This document shows positions 1 through 8,383 of a stretch of DNA of 56,560 nt, piece after piece. Positions within the stretch are counted from its first letter, which is position 1. Every line of letters begins with the position of its first letter. The DNA is from Acidimicrobiaceae bacterium (lineage in GTDB: Bacteria; Actinomycetota; Acidimicrobiia; Acidimicrobiales; RAAP-2). The notes below the pieces were generated by a model. It made no database searches. It saw nothing but the letters and a program-made list of their open reading frames with translations, and was not told the DNA's origin. The stretch is from NCBI GenBank assembly GCA_003132305.1, contig PKXJ01000013.1:1-56560 (forward strand), in the 5' to 3' direction. The position numbers and the translations under genes were made by a program.

Positions 1-268
1 TCATTCGACCTGACGGATTCCGCTCATAGTCTGGGCCAACCTTCTAAGCGCTGAGCCCCCGCTAGTCAAGATGATAACGCAGTCGAGAAACCAGACTCAT
101 GTTCTTCAATCGGATAGTCGTTGAAATGAAGTGGGCACGAGAACACCGGACGAGTAGTTCCGCTTCTCTATCGCTTCTTCTTCGCTCGTCGACTATTTGT
201 CTCGGTTGGAGCGACTTCGTACGATCACGAAAAGATCAATTTTTGATCAAAGAAGTGGGGGTAAACAG

Positions 269-427
269 ATGGCCAAGGAGATCGAGTGTCCGCCTTGTGG
301 CGAAATGATTCGCGGGAACAATGATGATGAACTCGTCGCCAACGTAATAAGTCACGCGAAGGATCACGGACACGAGCTTGGTGAAGCTGATCGGGGAGAG
401 ATTCTCTCGACAGCGCTGGAGATGTAG
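269..427 (+). CDS. DUF1059-like small metal-binding protein
   Basis: The product is 52 aa. It has a CPPC pair near the N-terminus (Cys7, Cys10) followed by a helix with His29, His33 and His35 (HAKDHGHEL), the pattern of the small DUF1059 proteins, which are thought to bind a metal; their function is unknown. I chose the internal ATG because the domain begins directly after it and a purine-rich stretch (agaagtgggg) lies about 8 bases upstream; the longer frame starting near 197 adds residues with no domain resemblance. It is a single gene followed by a strong hairpin. The family call rests on motif pattern only. Confidence 0.75.
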   Translation: MAKEIECPPCGEMIRGNNDDELVANVISHAKDHGHELGEADRGEILSTALEM

Positions 428-450
428 TTCACCGATCGCCGGGGATTCGT

Positions 451-475
451 AGGCGGTCCCCTAAAAGGACCGCCT
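451..475 (+). terminator. Hairpin terminator-like element after the DUF1059 gene
   Basis: A perfect 9-bp inverted repeat (AGGCGGTCC / GGACCGCCT) encloses a 7-base loop, 24 bases after the stop codon of the upstream gene. No clear T-run follows, so it may act as an actinobacterial T-less terminator or mRNA 3' stabiliser. The structure is read directly; the function is inferred. Confidence 0.55.
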
Positions 476-1026
476 CGCGTGTCGTTTGAGGGCCACGACG
501 TTGTGCCCAGAAGCGGATGAGCACGCTCTGGATTCAAATTTCTGGCGTTAGCTTCGACGGCTCAGGTTAACTCCGTCCAATGAGTTTTCCCGATCTCTCG
601 AACGGTCATTCAACCTTCGAACCAATTGGGCGTTTGCGTTGAGCGCAGCGCCTCTGTCGCTAGCGCTTATATATACGTCGGACGCGAACCACCTTGCTCG
701 GGGCTGAATTCGCTCGTCGAAGAACGTGAATGACTGGTTGCCTATTCGAACGCAGGGTCCCTGCGAAAGTAATCGGACGAACCCGGCCGGATACCCAAGC
801 TCCGAACGGTCGCTTCAAGACCCTTGCGACGGGTGGCGCCCCTTCAATAGGACGTCGGCCCCACGATTGATCGCTATCCGCCGTTCAACTGAGAACAGGG
901 TCTGTCCTCAGTTTTCCTCACCGTCCTCGTCGCCGTCGGAATTCCTAGCGCGCAGGTATGAATATCGCTATGCTTTCAAAAAATCGAGGACCGAGATAGT
1001 GGTCCGGAGCGATTCAGGAGGACAAC
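476..1026. other. Gene-poor intergenic stretch
   Basis: About 550 bases with no reading frame I can support. The frame spanning 726-1181 has unnatural composition and overlaps the well-supported gene starting at 1027. No tRNA, clear promoter or repeat was recognised. An AT-rich patch near 668-675 (tatatata) could belong to a promoter, but no matching -35 element is evident. Confidence 0.4.
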
Positions 1027-1599
1027 GTGAGCGAAGTTTCGAATGGACCAGATTGGTGGCAAGCTGCCGATGGCAAGTGGTATCCGCCGGAACAGCGACC
1101 GAGTGCTACGCCACCGCCGGCAGCGCCCTCTTCACCACGAATGTCCGGCGCTTCATCGAGCAAGTCGTCGTTTGCTTTTGACATGAAGAAGTGGTCGCAG
1201 CCCGAACGGATCACCGCCTTCGCTACCTTGGTGCTTTTGATCTCGCTGTTCCTGCCATGGTTCACGTACAACTACGGAGTCGGATCAGTCTCCGTCGACG
1301 GACTGTGGCACGGCTGGATGTACCTCGTCTTCATTCTCTGCATCGTGATCCTGGTCTTTCTCGTTGCCAAAGCGAGCTACAGCGTCATGCCCTTCACCCT
1401 TCCCATTGGCGAAGTGCAACTGTTGCTGTTCGGTACCGCCATCAATTTCGTGCTCACCCTTCTGGCCTTTGTGCTGAAGCCGGGTGGCATTGGATTCAGC
1501 GGCATTGGTTGGGGCTTTGGCTCGTTCGTGGGTCTCGCGGCGTCGGTCGTTGCCGCCGCTCCACTCGGCGTGCCAGCGATTAAGGCTCGCCGTCATTGA
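1027..1599 (+). CDS. DUF2510-type motif membrane protein, four TM segments
   Basis: The product is 190 aa. Residues 9-22 contain the tryptophan-rich motif WWQAADGKWYPPEQ, related to the actinobacterial DUF2510 motif that often precedes membrane or secreted modules. A Pro/Ala/Ser-rich linker follows. Four hydrophobic segments lie at roughly 58-80, 97-116, 127-150 and 160-183, so it is probably an integral membrane protein with a cytoplasmic N-terminus. The GTG start is supported by AGGAGG at 1016-1021. Function is unknown; the motif may mediate protein contacts, which is an inference. It appears monocistronic and is followed by a short hairpin. Confidence 0.8.
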   Translation: MSEVSNGPDWWQAADGKWYPPEQRPSATPPPAAPSSPRMSGASSSKSSFAFDMKKWSQPERITAFATLVLLISLFLPWFTYNYGVGSVSVDGLWHGWMYLVFILCIVILVFLVAKASYSVMPFTLPIGEVQLLLFGTAINFVLTLLAFVLKPGGIGFSGIGWGFGSFVGLAASVVAAAPLGVPAIKARRH

Positions 1600-1606
1600 C
1601 GTAGCC

Positions 1607-1622
1607 AGGACTAATCAGTCCT
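1607..1622 (+). terminator. Short hairpin downstream of the DUF2510-type gene
   Basis: AGGACT-aatc-AGTCCT forms a perfect 6-bp stem with a 4-base loop, beginning 8 bases after the stop codon. There is no T-tract; a weak or T-less terminator is the likely role. Confidence 0.35.
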
Positions 1623-1768
1623 TCGATGGGATTGACGCCGCCCGACCGCGCCATGATGATCAACCGTGACGGAGTCGGCGTGCAGTTTTAGATGCACGGC
1701 GCCTACGCGTTTCGTGGCATGACGGCGTCAGTGACGGCTCTCGCCGCTAGCTGGTGAAAATAGCCGTT

Positions 1769-2092
1769 CTACGCCGCCTTGCGCTCTGACTCGTTGGCGT
1801 TGTAAATAGGCCGAGGAACAAGCGGTTGGAGGTCGCGGCGATAGTCGCCGCGCCGGCGCTGGTGCCTCACCATCGATAACAGCGACAGCATCATCGTTAC
1901 CACTCCACTGACGATGAGTGCGTAGCCGATGAAGAACTTCGCCAAAACTGTCTCGCAGTTCGCGCTGACACCCGTTCCAGCCAAGGGGCTGGCGAGGGAA
2001 CTACAGACCGCGGCCAGCGGGTTGGTTCGAACCAGTAGCCAAATCCCTACGGAAATCGTGGCCAGGCTGAGGACGATGAAAGTTCTTTTCAT
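1769..2092 (-). CDS. Small two-TM membrane protein, unknown function
   Basis: The product is 107 aa with hydrophobic segments at about 4-22 and 50-74. The extracytoplasmic loop between them contains two cysteines (Cys30 in AVCSSL and Cys46 in SANCETV) that could form a disulfide. The C-terminal third is cytoplasmic by the positive-inside rule and rich in arginine (RHQRRRGDYRRD). I do not recognise a family. The start is the ATG directly upstream of the first TM segment. The reading frame has natural composition, but no neighbouring gene suggests a role. Confidence 0.55.
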   Translation of the reverse strand: MKRTFIVLSLATISVGIWLLVRTNPLAAVCSSLASPLAGTGVSANCETVLAKFFIGYALIVSGVVTMMLSLLSMVRHQRRRGDYRRDLQPLVPRPIYNANESERKAA

Positions 2093-2392
2093 TACGACCC
2101 AAACCTACTTCTGAGGTGGTGTCGTTCAGTGGTTCTTGAAGTTGCAATTTCGTTCCATAAATAGGCAAGTCGTGTCTTGAGGTCTGGCGACCCTGTGGAC
2201 CTTTGTTCACTTTCGTGCTGCAAAAAAGTTTCGGAACAACTTTGATTTTCCCAAACTTCGAACCCATGGACGAGGTCGCGGCTGACCGATTTGAGTTCGT
2301 TCTGCGAGCGTCCTCGATGGTGGCACGTCGGCGTGGGCGACCGCGAAGTCAACAGAGATCTGCTCTCGTCGGCGATGGTGACTGGCTGGTGA
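2093..2392. other. Intergenic stretch without a supported gene
   Basis: About 300 bases between the two-TM gene and the EAL-domain remnant. The reading frames on both strands here are low-complexity Ser/Arg-rich shadows. Part of it may be the eroded 3' flank of the EAL pseudogene. Confidence 0.35.
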
Positions 2393-2962
2393 CTAGTCGG
2401 TCGGTGGCACCACGAGCGTCTTGACGCGCGTGACTTTGAAGGTGATCTTGCTCGCCCGTGAAGGTCTGCTGATGACGTACCCCTGCGCGAGGTCGCACCC
2501 GAGGTCACCGAGCAAGTCCAGCGTCTCCACGTCCTCAATCCCCTCGGCGAAGACCCGAAGACCCATATCGTGGCCGAGGTTGATGGTCGCGCGCACGAGT
2601 TCCATCTCGTGTCCACTGCCCTTGGCGTTGAGCGAGGAAATGAACGCGCGCTTGATTTTGAGCGCTCCCACGGCCACGCTGGTGAGGTGGGCCAGTGAGG
2701 CGGAGCCCGCGTCGAAGTCGTCGATCGACACGACGATGCCGAGATCGTGAAGCTGCAAGATGACGGCCTGTGCCCTGAGAAGGTCGGAGATGATGGCTGT
2801 CTCGGTGATCTCGATGACCACGGATTCGCCCAGGAGGTCGTGGAGATTGAGTAATTCTCTGATAAGCGTGAGAAAGCCCGCCTCCTAGAGGTCGGTCGTG
2901 GCGACGTTAACCGAGACGGCGAGGAAGCGACGCTTGAATTCCCGATGCGGCCGCCAGTGCCA
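2393..2962 (-). pseudogene. EAL-domain (c-di-GMP phosphodiesterase) remnant
   Basis: Read on the minus strand, this is the C-terminal two thirds of an EAL domain. The part before the stop ends in LAVSVNVATTDL (compare the usual AVNVSARQL), an in-frame TAG follows at 2887-2885, and then come VIEITE, DDFDAGSASLAHL, KIKRAF and FAEGIEDVETL in the canonical order. The N-terminal part including the E-x-L motif is absent: the homology begins within 10 bases of the stop codon of the neighbouring intact gene. Conserved catalytic positions are also altered (DDFGTGYSSL has become DDFDAGSASL, and KIDR has become KIKR). It may derive from a second GGDEF-EAL gene or a partial duplication. A short functional EAL-like protein starting at the GTG at 2821 cannot be excluded but lacks a ribosome site. 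Confidence 0.7.
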
Positions 2963-2967
2963 CACCG

Positions 2968-5160
2968 TCAGCTGATCGTGCTCGCTGTCAACCCTCGCCT
3001 CAGCATGGCGGGAACTTCCTCTTTGGGAATGGCGGGCGACCAGAGGAAACCTTGGCCTAACTCACAGCCGAAGTTGCGCAGTCGCTCGAATTGTGCGGGC
3101 GTTTCTATTCCTTCGGCCAGCACGGTCATATTGAGCTTGAGTCCGAGTGAGACGATCGCTTCGAGCAGTGCGACGTTGAGAGAATTCTTCATCTTGGGGC
3201 TCACGAAGGACCGGTCAACTTTGATGATCTTGGGCTGCAAGAGTGCCAGATAGGAGAGCGAAGAGTACCCGGTGCCAAAGTCGTCGAGGGCAAAAGTTAT
3301 ACCGAAACGACCGAGCTGTTCCATGACGTTCATGGTCTCTGAAACGTTGTGGAGTGTCACACTTTCGGTAATCTCGATGACGAGTTGTTCTGGACTTAGC
3401 TCACTCTGCGCGAGCACGGATTCGATGATCGACACCAGGCCGGGGTCGTGAAACTGTCGTGCGGAAAGGTTGACCCCGATCGAGAGATCCTTGGTCTCCT
3501 CGCCCGACTGCTTCCACGAACTGGCCGCCGAGATGGCTTCTCGCAGGGCGAAGTAGCCCAGGTCCAAGATGAGATCGCTCTGCTCGGCGGCCGGGATGAA
3601 AACGTTCGGTGGCACCCATCCGCGCACGGGGTGTTGCCAACGCATCAGTGCCTCGAATCCGACGATCTCGAGCGTGTCAAGATCAACGATGGGTTGATAG
3701 TGCATCCTCAGATCACCGGACTGCAACGCTTGACGCAACTCTCGAACGAGTTCAAAGCGGTCGACCACTTGTTGGTGCATGCTCGGAGTGAAGAGCACGA
3801 AGCGCCCCTTGCCCTCGCGCTTGGCCTCGTACAAGGCGACGTCGGCGTTCCGAACGAGGTCGTTCATTTCGAATTTGGTTCCGTCCGAGACCGTGACACC
3901 AATGCTCGCCTGCTGCTCGACCCGGGTACCCGCGACCGAAAACGGTTCGACCAAGGCGTCGAGCAGGCGAGTCGCGGTGAGCTCCGCGTCTTTGGGTGAG
4001 TTCAGTCCTTCGGTTAAATAGAGGAACTCGTCACCACCGAATCGGCATAGGGTGTCCGTGGCGCGCGTGACGTGCTCCAAGCGGCGCGCCACCGCCTGGA
4101 GCAGTTGATCGCCCGCGAGGTGGCCGAATGAGTCGTTGACGCCCTTAAAGTCGTCAAGGTCCAAGAGGAGAACTGCGTACAGTCCGCCGTCTCGAGCGAT
4201 CTTGGCGCGCGCCTGTTCCAGTCGGTCAGTAAAGAGCGCGCGGTTCGAAAGTCCCGTCAAGGTGTCGTGCAGCGCCTGGTGAGAAAGCTCCGCGGCGAGG
4301 GTGCGTTCGTCGGTGATGTCGCGCTCGGAGATGACGTTGTAAAGGATCTGGCCGTCTTCGTCGCGCGCCGGTGACCTCGATACTTCGACGTAGATCAATC
4401 GTCCGTCCTTTCGCAGGTAACGCTTGACGTAACGCGACTGACCCTCTTCTCCTCGAAGAATGCGTCGGTGGGACGCTTCGGTGATTCCGATGTCCGCGGG
4501 GTGCGTGAACGGCGTCGAGTCCTTTCCCAGGACCTCTTCTCGGGAGAAGCCGATCATGTTGCAGAACGCGTCATTGGCGGCGAAGACCCGGTCGTCGAGA
4601 TCAGTGAAGACCATGGGTGCCATATTGTCCTCGAACGCCAGACGGAATCGCTCCTCGAGAACGTGCAACTGCTTGACGTAGTTGTTGTGTTCGGTGACGT
4701 CTCGTCCGTTGAGGATGATGCCGGCGACGGCAACGCTGGCGAGCGCGTTGGTTGAGACAAGTTCAATATCACGAACTTCTTCGTTGGCCGCGACGATTCT
4801 TACCGTGTCTCGTATCGACCCGCGAGGTGTTTGGAGTAGCTCCAGGAACTGGGTGGACACCCGTTCGACGTCATCGGGATGCAGGTACGCGAAGGCGTCG
4901 GTACCGATACTCTCCTCGAGCGAGATGCCGAACGTTGCCAGAGCCGCTGGATTCGCGTACTTGACGCTGCCTGATTTGTCGACGACCAATAGGAGGTCCA
5001 GCGAGTTCTGACCCACCTCTTCCAGTGCCGCAAAGCGTTCGGCGGTCGCTTCTTTCGACTTCGCTCCCTTGGACTTCGTCCGCGGGCTCTTCGGAGTCTT
5101 GTCGCGAGGAGACCCTTGAACTTTGGGAGACTTCTTGGGCTTGTCGGACGTCACGGACAC
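2968..5160 (-). CDS. PAS-PAS-GGDEF-EAL cyclic-di-GMP turnover protein
   Basis: The product is 730 aa and probably cytoplasmic, with no TM segment. After a basic Lys/Ser/Pro-rich N-terminus (residues 5-37) there are two PAS domains (about 47-160 and 170-290), a GGDEF domain (about 300-455) and an EAL domain (about 475-720). The diguanylate cyclase signature RFGGDEF is intact (GGDEF at 375-379), with an inhibitory I-site RATD exactly five residues before it. The phosphodiesterase side also looks intact: EAL at 502-504, VIEITES, DDFGTGYSSL and KVDRSFV. The protein could therefore both make and break c-di-GMP, with the PAS domains sensing a ligand, redox state or partner. The GTG start gives the complete basic leader but has no obvious ribosome site. 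The EAL remnant lies immediately downstream. Confidence 0.93.
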   Translation of the reverse strand: MSVTSDKPKKSPKVQGSPRDKTPKSPRTKSKGAKSKEATAERFAALEEVGQNSLDLLLVVDKSGSVKYANPAALATFGISLEESIGTDAFAYLHPDDVERVSTQFLELLQTPRGSIRDTVRIVAANEEVRDIELVSTNALASVAVAGIILNGRDVTEHNNYVKQLHVLEERFRLAFEDNMAPMVFTDLDDRVFAANDAFCNMIGFSREEVLGKDSTPFTHPADIGITEASHRRILRGEEGQSRYVKRYLRKDGRLIYVEVSRSPARDEDGQILYNVISERDITDERTLAAELSHQALHDTLTGLSNRALFTDRLEQARAKIARDGGLYAVLLLDLDDFKGVNDSFGHLAGDQLLQAVARRLEHVTRATDTLCRFGGDEFLYLTEGLNSPKDAELTATRLLDALVEPFSVAGTRVEQQASIGVTVSDGTKFEMNDLVRNADVALYEAKREGKGRFVLFTPSMHQQVVDRFELVRELRQALQSGDLRMHYQPIVDLDTLEIVGFEALMRWQHPVRGWVPPNVFIPAAEQSDLILDLGYFALREAISAASSWKQSGEETKDLSIGVNLSARQFHDPGLVSIIESVLAQSELSPEQLVIEITESVTLHNVSETMNVMEQLGRFGITFALDDFGTGYSSLSYLALLQPKIIKVDRSFVSPKMKNSLNVALLEAIVSLGLKLNMTVLAEGIETPAQFERLRNFGCELGQGFLWSPAIPKEEVPAMLRRGLTASTIS

Positions 5161-5362
5161 ATTTTACTTGGCGTGCGTTTAAGGCGTCGCCATAGTGAGC
5201 GTACGAGCAGTTCACACCACGCGCGAGTTCAATGATATTTCGACCGGCTCGAGCGATTCCCACGGTCGAGTCGACACGCGTTTCGGGGGTGGCCAGGGTG
5301 TATTCATGAAGTCTCGTCCCTGGTGTGCAAGTATGCGCAGTTGAACTGCTCGAGGAGATTAC

Positions 5363-6682
5363 GTGCCGTACTGCACCAACTGTGGGACCGAGGAACGAGA
5401 GGGCCAGCAGTTCTGCGCCGTGTGCGGTGCTCGAAAGGGTGGCTCTACGAGTGCCAGGCCCATGCCACCAATGTCGTCCGACGAGTTCGGTTCTGAGGCA
5501 CAGGTTCGCGTCGGCATCTCCTTGGAGCCACCTCGCCAGTCTCGCTGGTCGGTCCTCTTTCGCGCCGTCTTGTTGCTACCGCTCTTCGTCGTTGCTGTCG
5601 GTGTTGAATTTGTCGCGTTCTTTGTCACGGTCGCCGCCTGGTTCTGCGCGCTGTTTAGCGGCCGGGTCCCCGATAGTCAACAGCGATTTCTCACACGGGC
5701 ACTGAGGTTCTACTGCAATATTCTCTCCTACGCGTTCCTGTTGAGCAGTCGCTGGCCCGGTCTCACGTTCAACGCGAAACCAGACGATCAAGTATCGATT
5801 GAAATCGATCACGTCAAGCTGCGACGCTGGTCGGTATTTTTCCGCCTCGTCCTGGGCTACCCCGCCACGCTCGTCGGTAGTGCCCTCAACCTCGGTTCGT
5901 ACCCGCTGTTGGTGGTGACGTGGGTGTGGGGCGTCGTCGCGGGGAGGGAACCGCGCTCGATCCACCAAGCCCTCGCCCTGGTGCTGCGGTACCAGATCCG
6001 ACTTCAGGCCTACTCGTGTCTACTCACGCCAACCCAACCATTTCGGGGTTTTCTCGGTGATGGTGACGAGAAGTCGTTGAAGTCAACTCAGAACTCGTCC
6101 GGTACGCCTTCTCCAAGTATCACGCCACCGGTTCCTCCAACGAATGACCCGACGGCGTCGCCCCGCTCATCGACGACGTCACTGTCGACGAGGTGGTTCG
6201 TCGCAAAAGCCGCAAGGGTGTTATTGGTGCTCTCGCTGGTGATGTGTGTTCCTGTCTACTTTGTATCAATGTCAATTGAGAATCCATTCGTTGTTCGACT
6301 ACAAGATTTCGTTTCGCGCAACATCGTCACGACGACGCACAATGTCACGCTGACGACGATGAGTCGATTTGAATCAACCGTCGGGGCCTGCCCCTCGGCT
6401 CTTAAGTTGCAGTGCCAGCAAAGAGCCGCGACGCGCGCCTACTCTCACTTGAGCCAACAGTCGGCCTCGTTGTTCTCGAGCAACGTTTTTGTTCAATCCG
6501 GTGCGCTCAGTTCGGTAAAAAAGTACGAGTCAGCGCTCGCCACGTTGGAAAACGAACTTTTCACCGTGGAATCGTCGAACTCGCTCGTGGTTCAAGCGCG
6601 CGTGGTTAACAGTGAGATCCCCGTGGCGTTGGCTCAGGTCAACCGAGACTTTCACACGGCCGTAGCGCGTCTCGGCGGTTGA
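5363..6682 (+). CDS. Zinc-ribbon DUF4389 membrane protein
   Basis: The product is 439 aa. A short zinc ribbon opens the protein (Cys4, Cys7, Cys18, Cys21). Two related hydrophobic modules follow, each introduced by RRWSVFFR- or SRWSVLFR-like residues and containing paired TM helices (about 64-100 and 155-190), resembling DUF4389. After a Ser/Thr/Pro linker comes another TM segment (about 278-300) and a C-terminal extracytoplasmic helical region of about 135 residues with one CPSALKLQC cysteine pair. The GTG start follows a good GAGGAG site 5 bases upstream. Function is unknown. The internal repeat of the DUF4389 unit is visible directly; the topology is inferred. Confidence 0.8.
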   Translation: MPYCTNCGTEEREGQQFCAVCGARKGGSTSARPMPPMSSDEFGSEAQVRVGISLEPPRQSRWSVLFRAVLLLPLFVVAVGVEFVAFFVTVAAWFCALFSGRVPDSQQRFLTRALRFYCNILSYAFLLSSRWPGLTFNAKPDDQVSIEIDHVKLRRWSVFFRLVLGYPATLVGSALNLGSYPLLVVTWVWGVVAGREPRSIHQALALVLRYQIRLQAYSCLLTPTQPFRGFLGDGDEKSLKSTQNSSGTPSPSITPPVPPTNDPTASPRSSTTSLSTRWFVAKAARVLLVLSLVMCVPVYFVSMSIENPFVVRLQDFVSRNIVTTTHNVTLTTMSRFESTVGACPSALKLQCQQRAATRAYSHLSQQSASLFSSNVFVQSGALSSVKKYESALATLENELFTVESSNSLVVQARVVNSEIPVALAQVNRDFHTAVARLGG

Positions 6683-6897
6683 ATCTACCGATTCGCGACG
6701 GCGACGAACGGTGGTGAAGAGAATGGACTCGTCGCGAACGCGGTCTCGAGCTATTGGCGGCGTCAGAGCACTTCGTCGTCCAAGGATCTCGTGTCGGCGA
6801 GTTGTCGGCCTTTTTTGTGCCAGTCGTCACGGTGGTCTCGCGGGGCGACAGACTGGAGGCGTGAGCGTAAGAGTTGGCGACGAGGCGTGGGTAGACA

Positions 6898-8304
6898 GTG
6901 CCGCGAGTTGAATCGCGGCGAGGCCGGGTGGGCGTCCTGGTCGGGTTGATGGTCTCGACGCTGTTGGTCACGGTGGGCATTACGTCCGTGGGTTTAGCCA
7001 GCTCGACGTCGAGCGCGAGCACGTGGACGGTGTATCACGGCGACGCCTCGGGCAGAGGCGTCGCCACGGTGCTGAAGAGTGTGGACACCTCGAAGAGGGC
7101 TTGGACGTCGCCAGCCCTGAACGGGCAGATTTACGGCGAGCCCCTCGTCTTCTCGGGGCGCGTCTTCGTCGCGACAGAAAGCGACATGGTCTACGCGCTG
7201 TCGTCGTCGACCGGCAAGGTCGTCTGGTCCCGGCACGTGGGCAGTGCCGTGCCCTCGTCGAGACTTCCCTGCGGCGACATCTCGCCGTCAGTCGGTATTT
7301 CGGGGACGCCGGTGATTGATCCGTCGAGAAACGAGATCTTCGTCGTCGCCGACAAAGTGGTGAAGGGCAGTCCCGAGCACGAACTGCTAGGACTGAGCAC
7401 CACGTCGGGCGCCGTAGAAGTGACCCAGCGCGTGGATCCCTCCGGCGCTGATCCCTCCGCTCTCTTGCAGCGCACCGGCCTGACCCTCGACGCCGGTCGA
7501 GTGGTGTTCGCCATGGGTGGCAACTACGGAGACTGCGCCTCCTACCGCGGCCGGGTCGTTTCGGTGAAGGAGACGGGTTCGACGCCGACGTTCTTCACGG
7601 TCGACGCCAACGCCGGCGACTCGCAAGGCGCCATCTGGATGGGTGGCGCGGCCCCGGAGGTGGACGCGAAGGGCAATATCTGGGTCAGCGTGGGCAACGG
7701 TTCAGTGAACTCGAGCGGCCAGGCCTACGACGACAGCGACTCGGTGCTGGAACTCTCGCCGGCCCTTCACTTGAAGCAGTACTTCGCTCCATCGACGTGG
7801 GCCCACGACAACGCCAGCGACGCTGATATCTCGACCGCTCCGGCGTTACTCTCCGACGGCCAAGTCGTGGCCGCCGGTAAATCTCCGACGATCTACTTGT
7901 TGAACGGAGCTCACCTAGGTGGCATCGGGAAAGAGGAAGCGAGCATCTCTGGGGTCTGTGCCAACGACATCGACGGCGGGGGTGCGGTCGTGGGAACGAC
8001 GGTCTACCTCCCGTGCCTGAGTGGTCCCGTGGCGCTGCGCGCGTCGACGTCGCCCGCGGCACTCCAGGTTCTCTGGACTTCGAGCGTGGGCGGTGGACCC
8101 GTGATCGTCGCGGCGGGATTGGTCTGGACGATCGGACAGGACGGTGTCGTGTACGGACTGGATCCCGCTACGGGTCACGTTCGTCAACAGGCCACCATCG
8201 GCGTGCCCGCTAATCACTTTCCGACGCCGAGCGTGGGCGACTCACTCTTACTTGCGGCGTCGGCCAATCGTGTCGTCGCCTTTCACGCGAGCGTCGTCAA
8301 CTAG
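6898..8304 (+). CDS. Secreted PQQ-like beta-propeller protein
   Basis: The product is 468 aa. An Arg-rich N-terminus precedes a hydrophobic signal segment (about 10-36) ending in Ser/Ala-rich residues suited to signal peptidase cleavage. The mature part shows repeated beta-propeller blades typical of PQQ-like/BamB-type repeats, e.g. VYALSSSTGKVVWSRHV near residue 100 and VYGLDPATGHVRQQATI near 420. There is no evidence for an attached dehydrogenase domain, and actinobacteria of this type lack an outer-membrane BAM complex, so a BamB role is unlikely. It probably acts as an extracytoplasmic scaffold or binding protein. The GTG start could be replaced by an in-frame GTG about 30 bases downstream. 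It converges on the flavoprotein gene at 8384. Confidence 0.82.
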   Translation: MPRVESRRGRVGVLVGLMVSTLLVTVGITSVGLASSTSSASTWTVYHGDASGRGVATVLKSVDTSKRAWTSPALNGQIYGEPLVFSGRVFVATESDMVYALSSSTGKVVWSRHVGSAVPSSRLPCGDISPSVGISGTPVIDPSRNEIFVVADKVVKGSPEHELLGLSTTSGAVEVTQRVDPSGADPSALLQRTGLTLDAGRVVFAMGGNYGDCASYRGRVVSVKETGSTPTFFTVDANAGDSQGAIWMGGAAPEVDAKGNIWVSVGNGSVNSSGQAYDDSDSVLELSPALHLKQYFAPSTWAHDNASDADISTAPALLSDGQVVAAGKSPTIYLLNGAHLGGIGKEEASISGVCANDIDGGGAVVGTTVYLPCLSGPVALRASTSPAALQVLWTSSVGGGPVIVAAGLVWTIGQDGVVYGLDPATGHVRQQATIGVPANHFPTPSVGDSLLLAASANRVVAFHASVVN

Positions 8305-8383
8305 TAGTCGGCGATGACGTTTCGTACCTGGAAAATCTGCCGGACCTCTTAAAGTCCGCGCCACGTGCTCGTCGCACGTACCG

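Noticed and set aside
726-1181. 151-aa plus-strand ORF
   Set aside because: Low-complexity Arg/Ser-rich translation overlapping the well-supported gene at 1027 in another frame.
2092-2616. 174-aa minus-strand ORF
   Set aside because: Its first half is a shadow of the EAL remnant in another frame; residue content is Ser/Arg-rich and no start site is evident.
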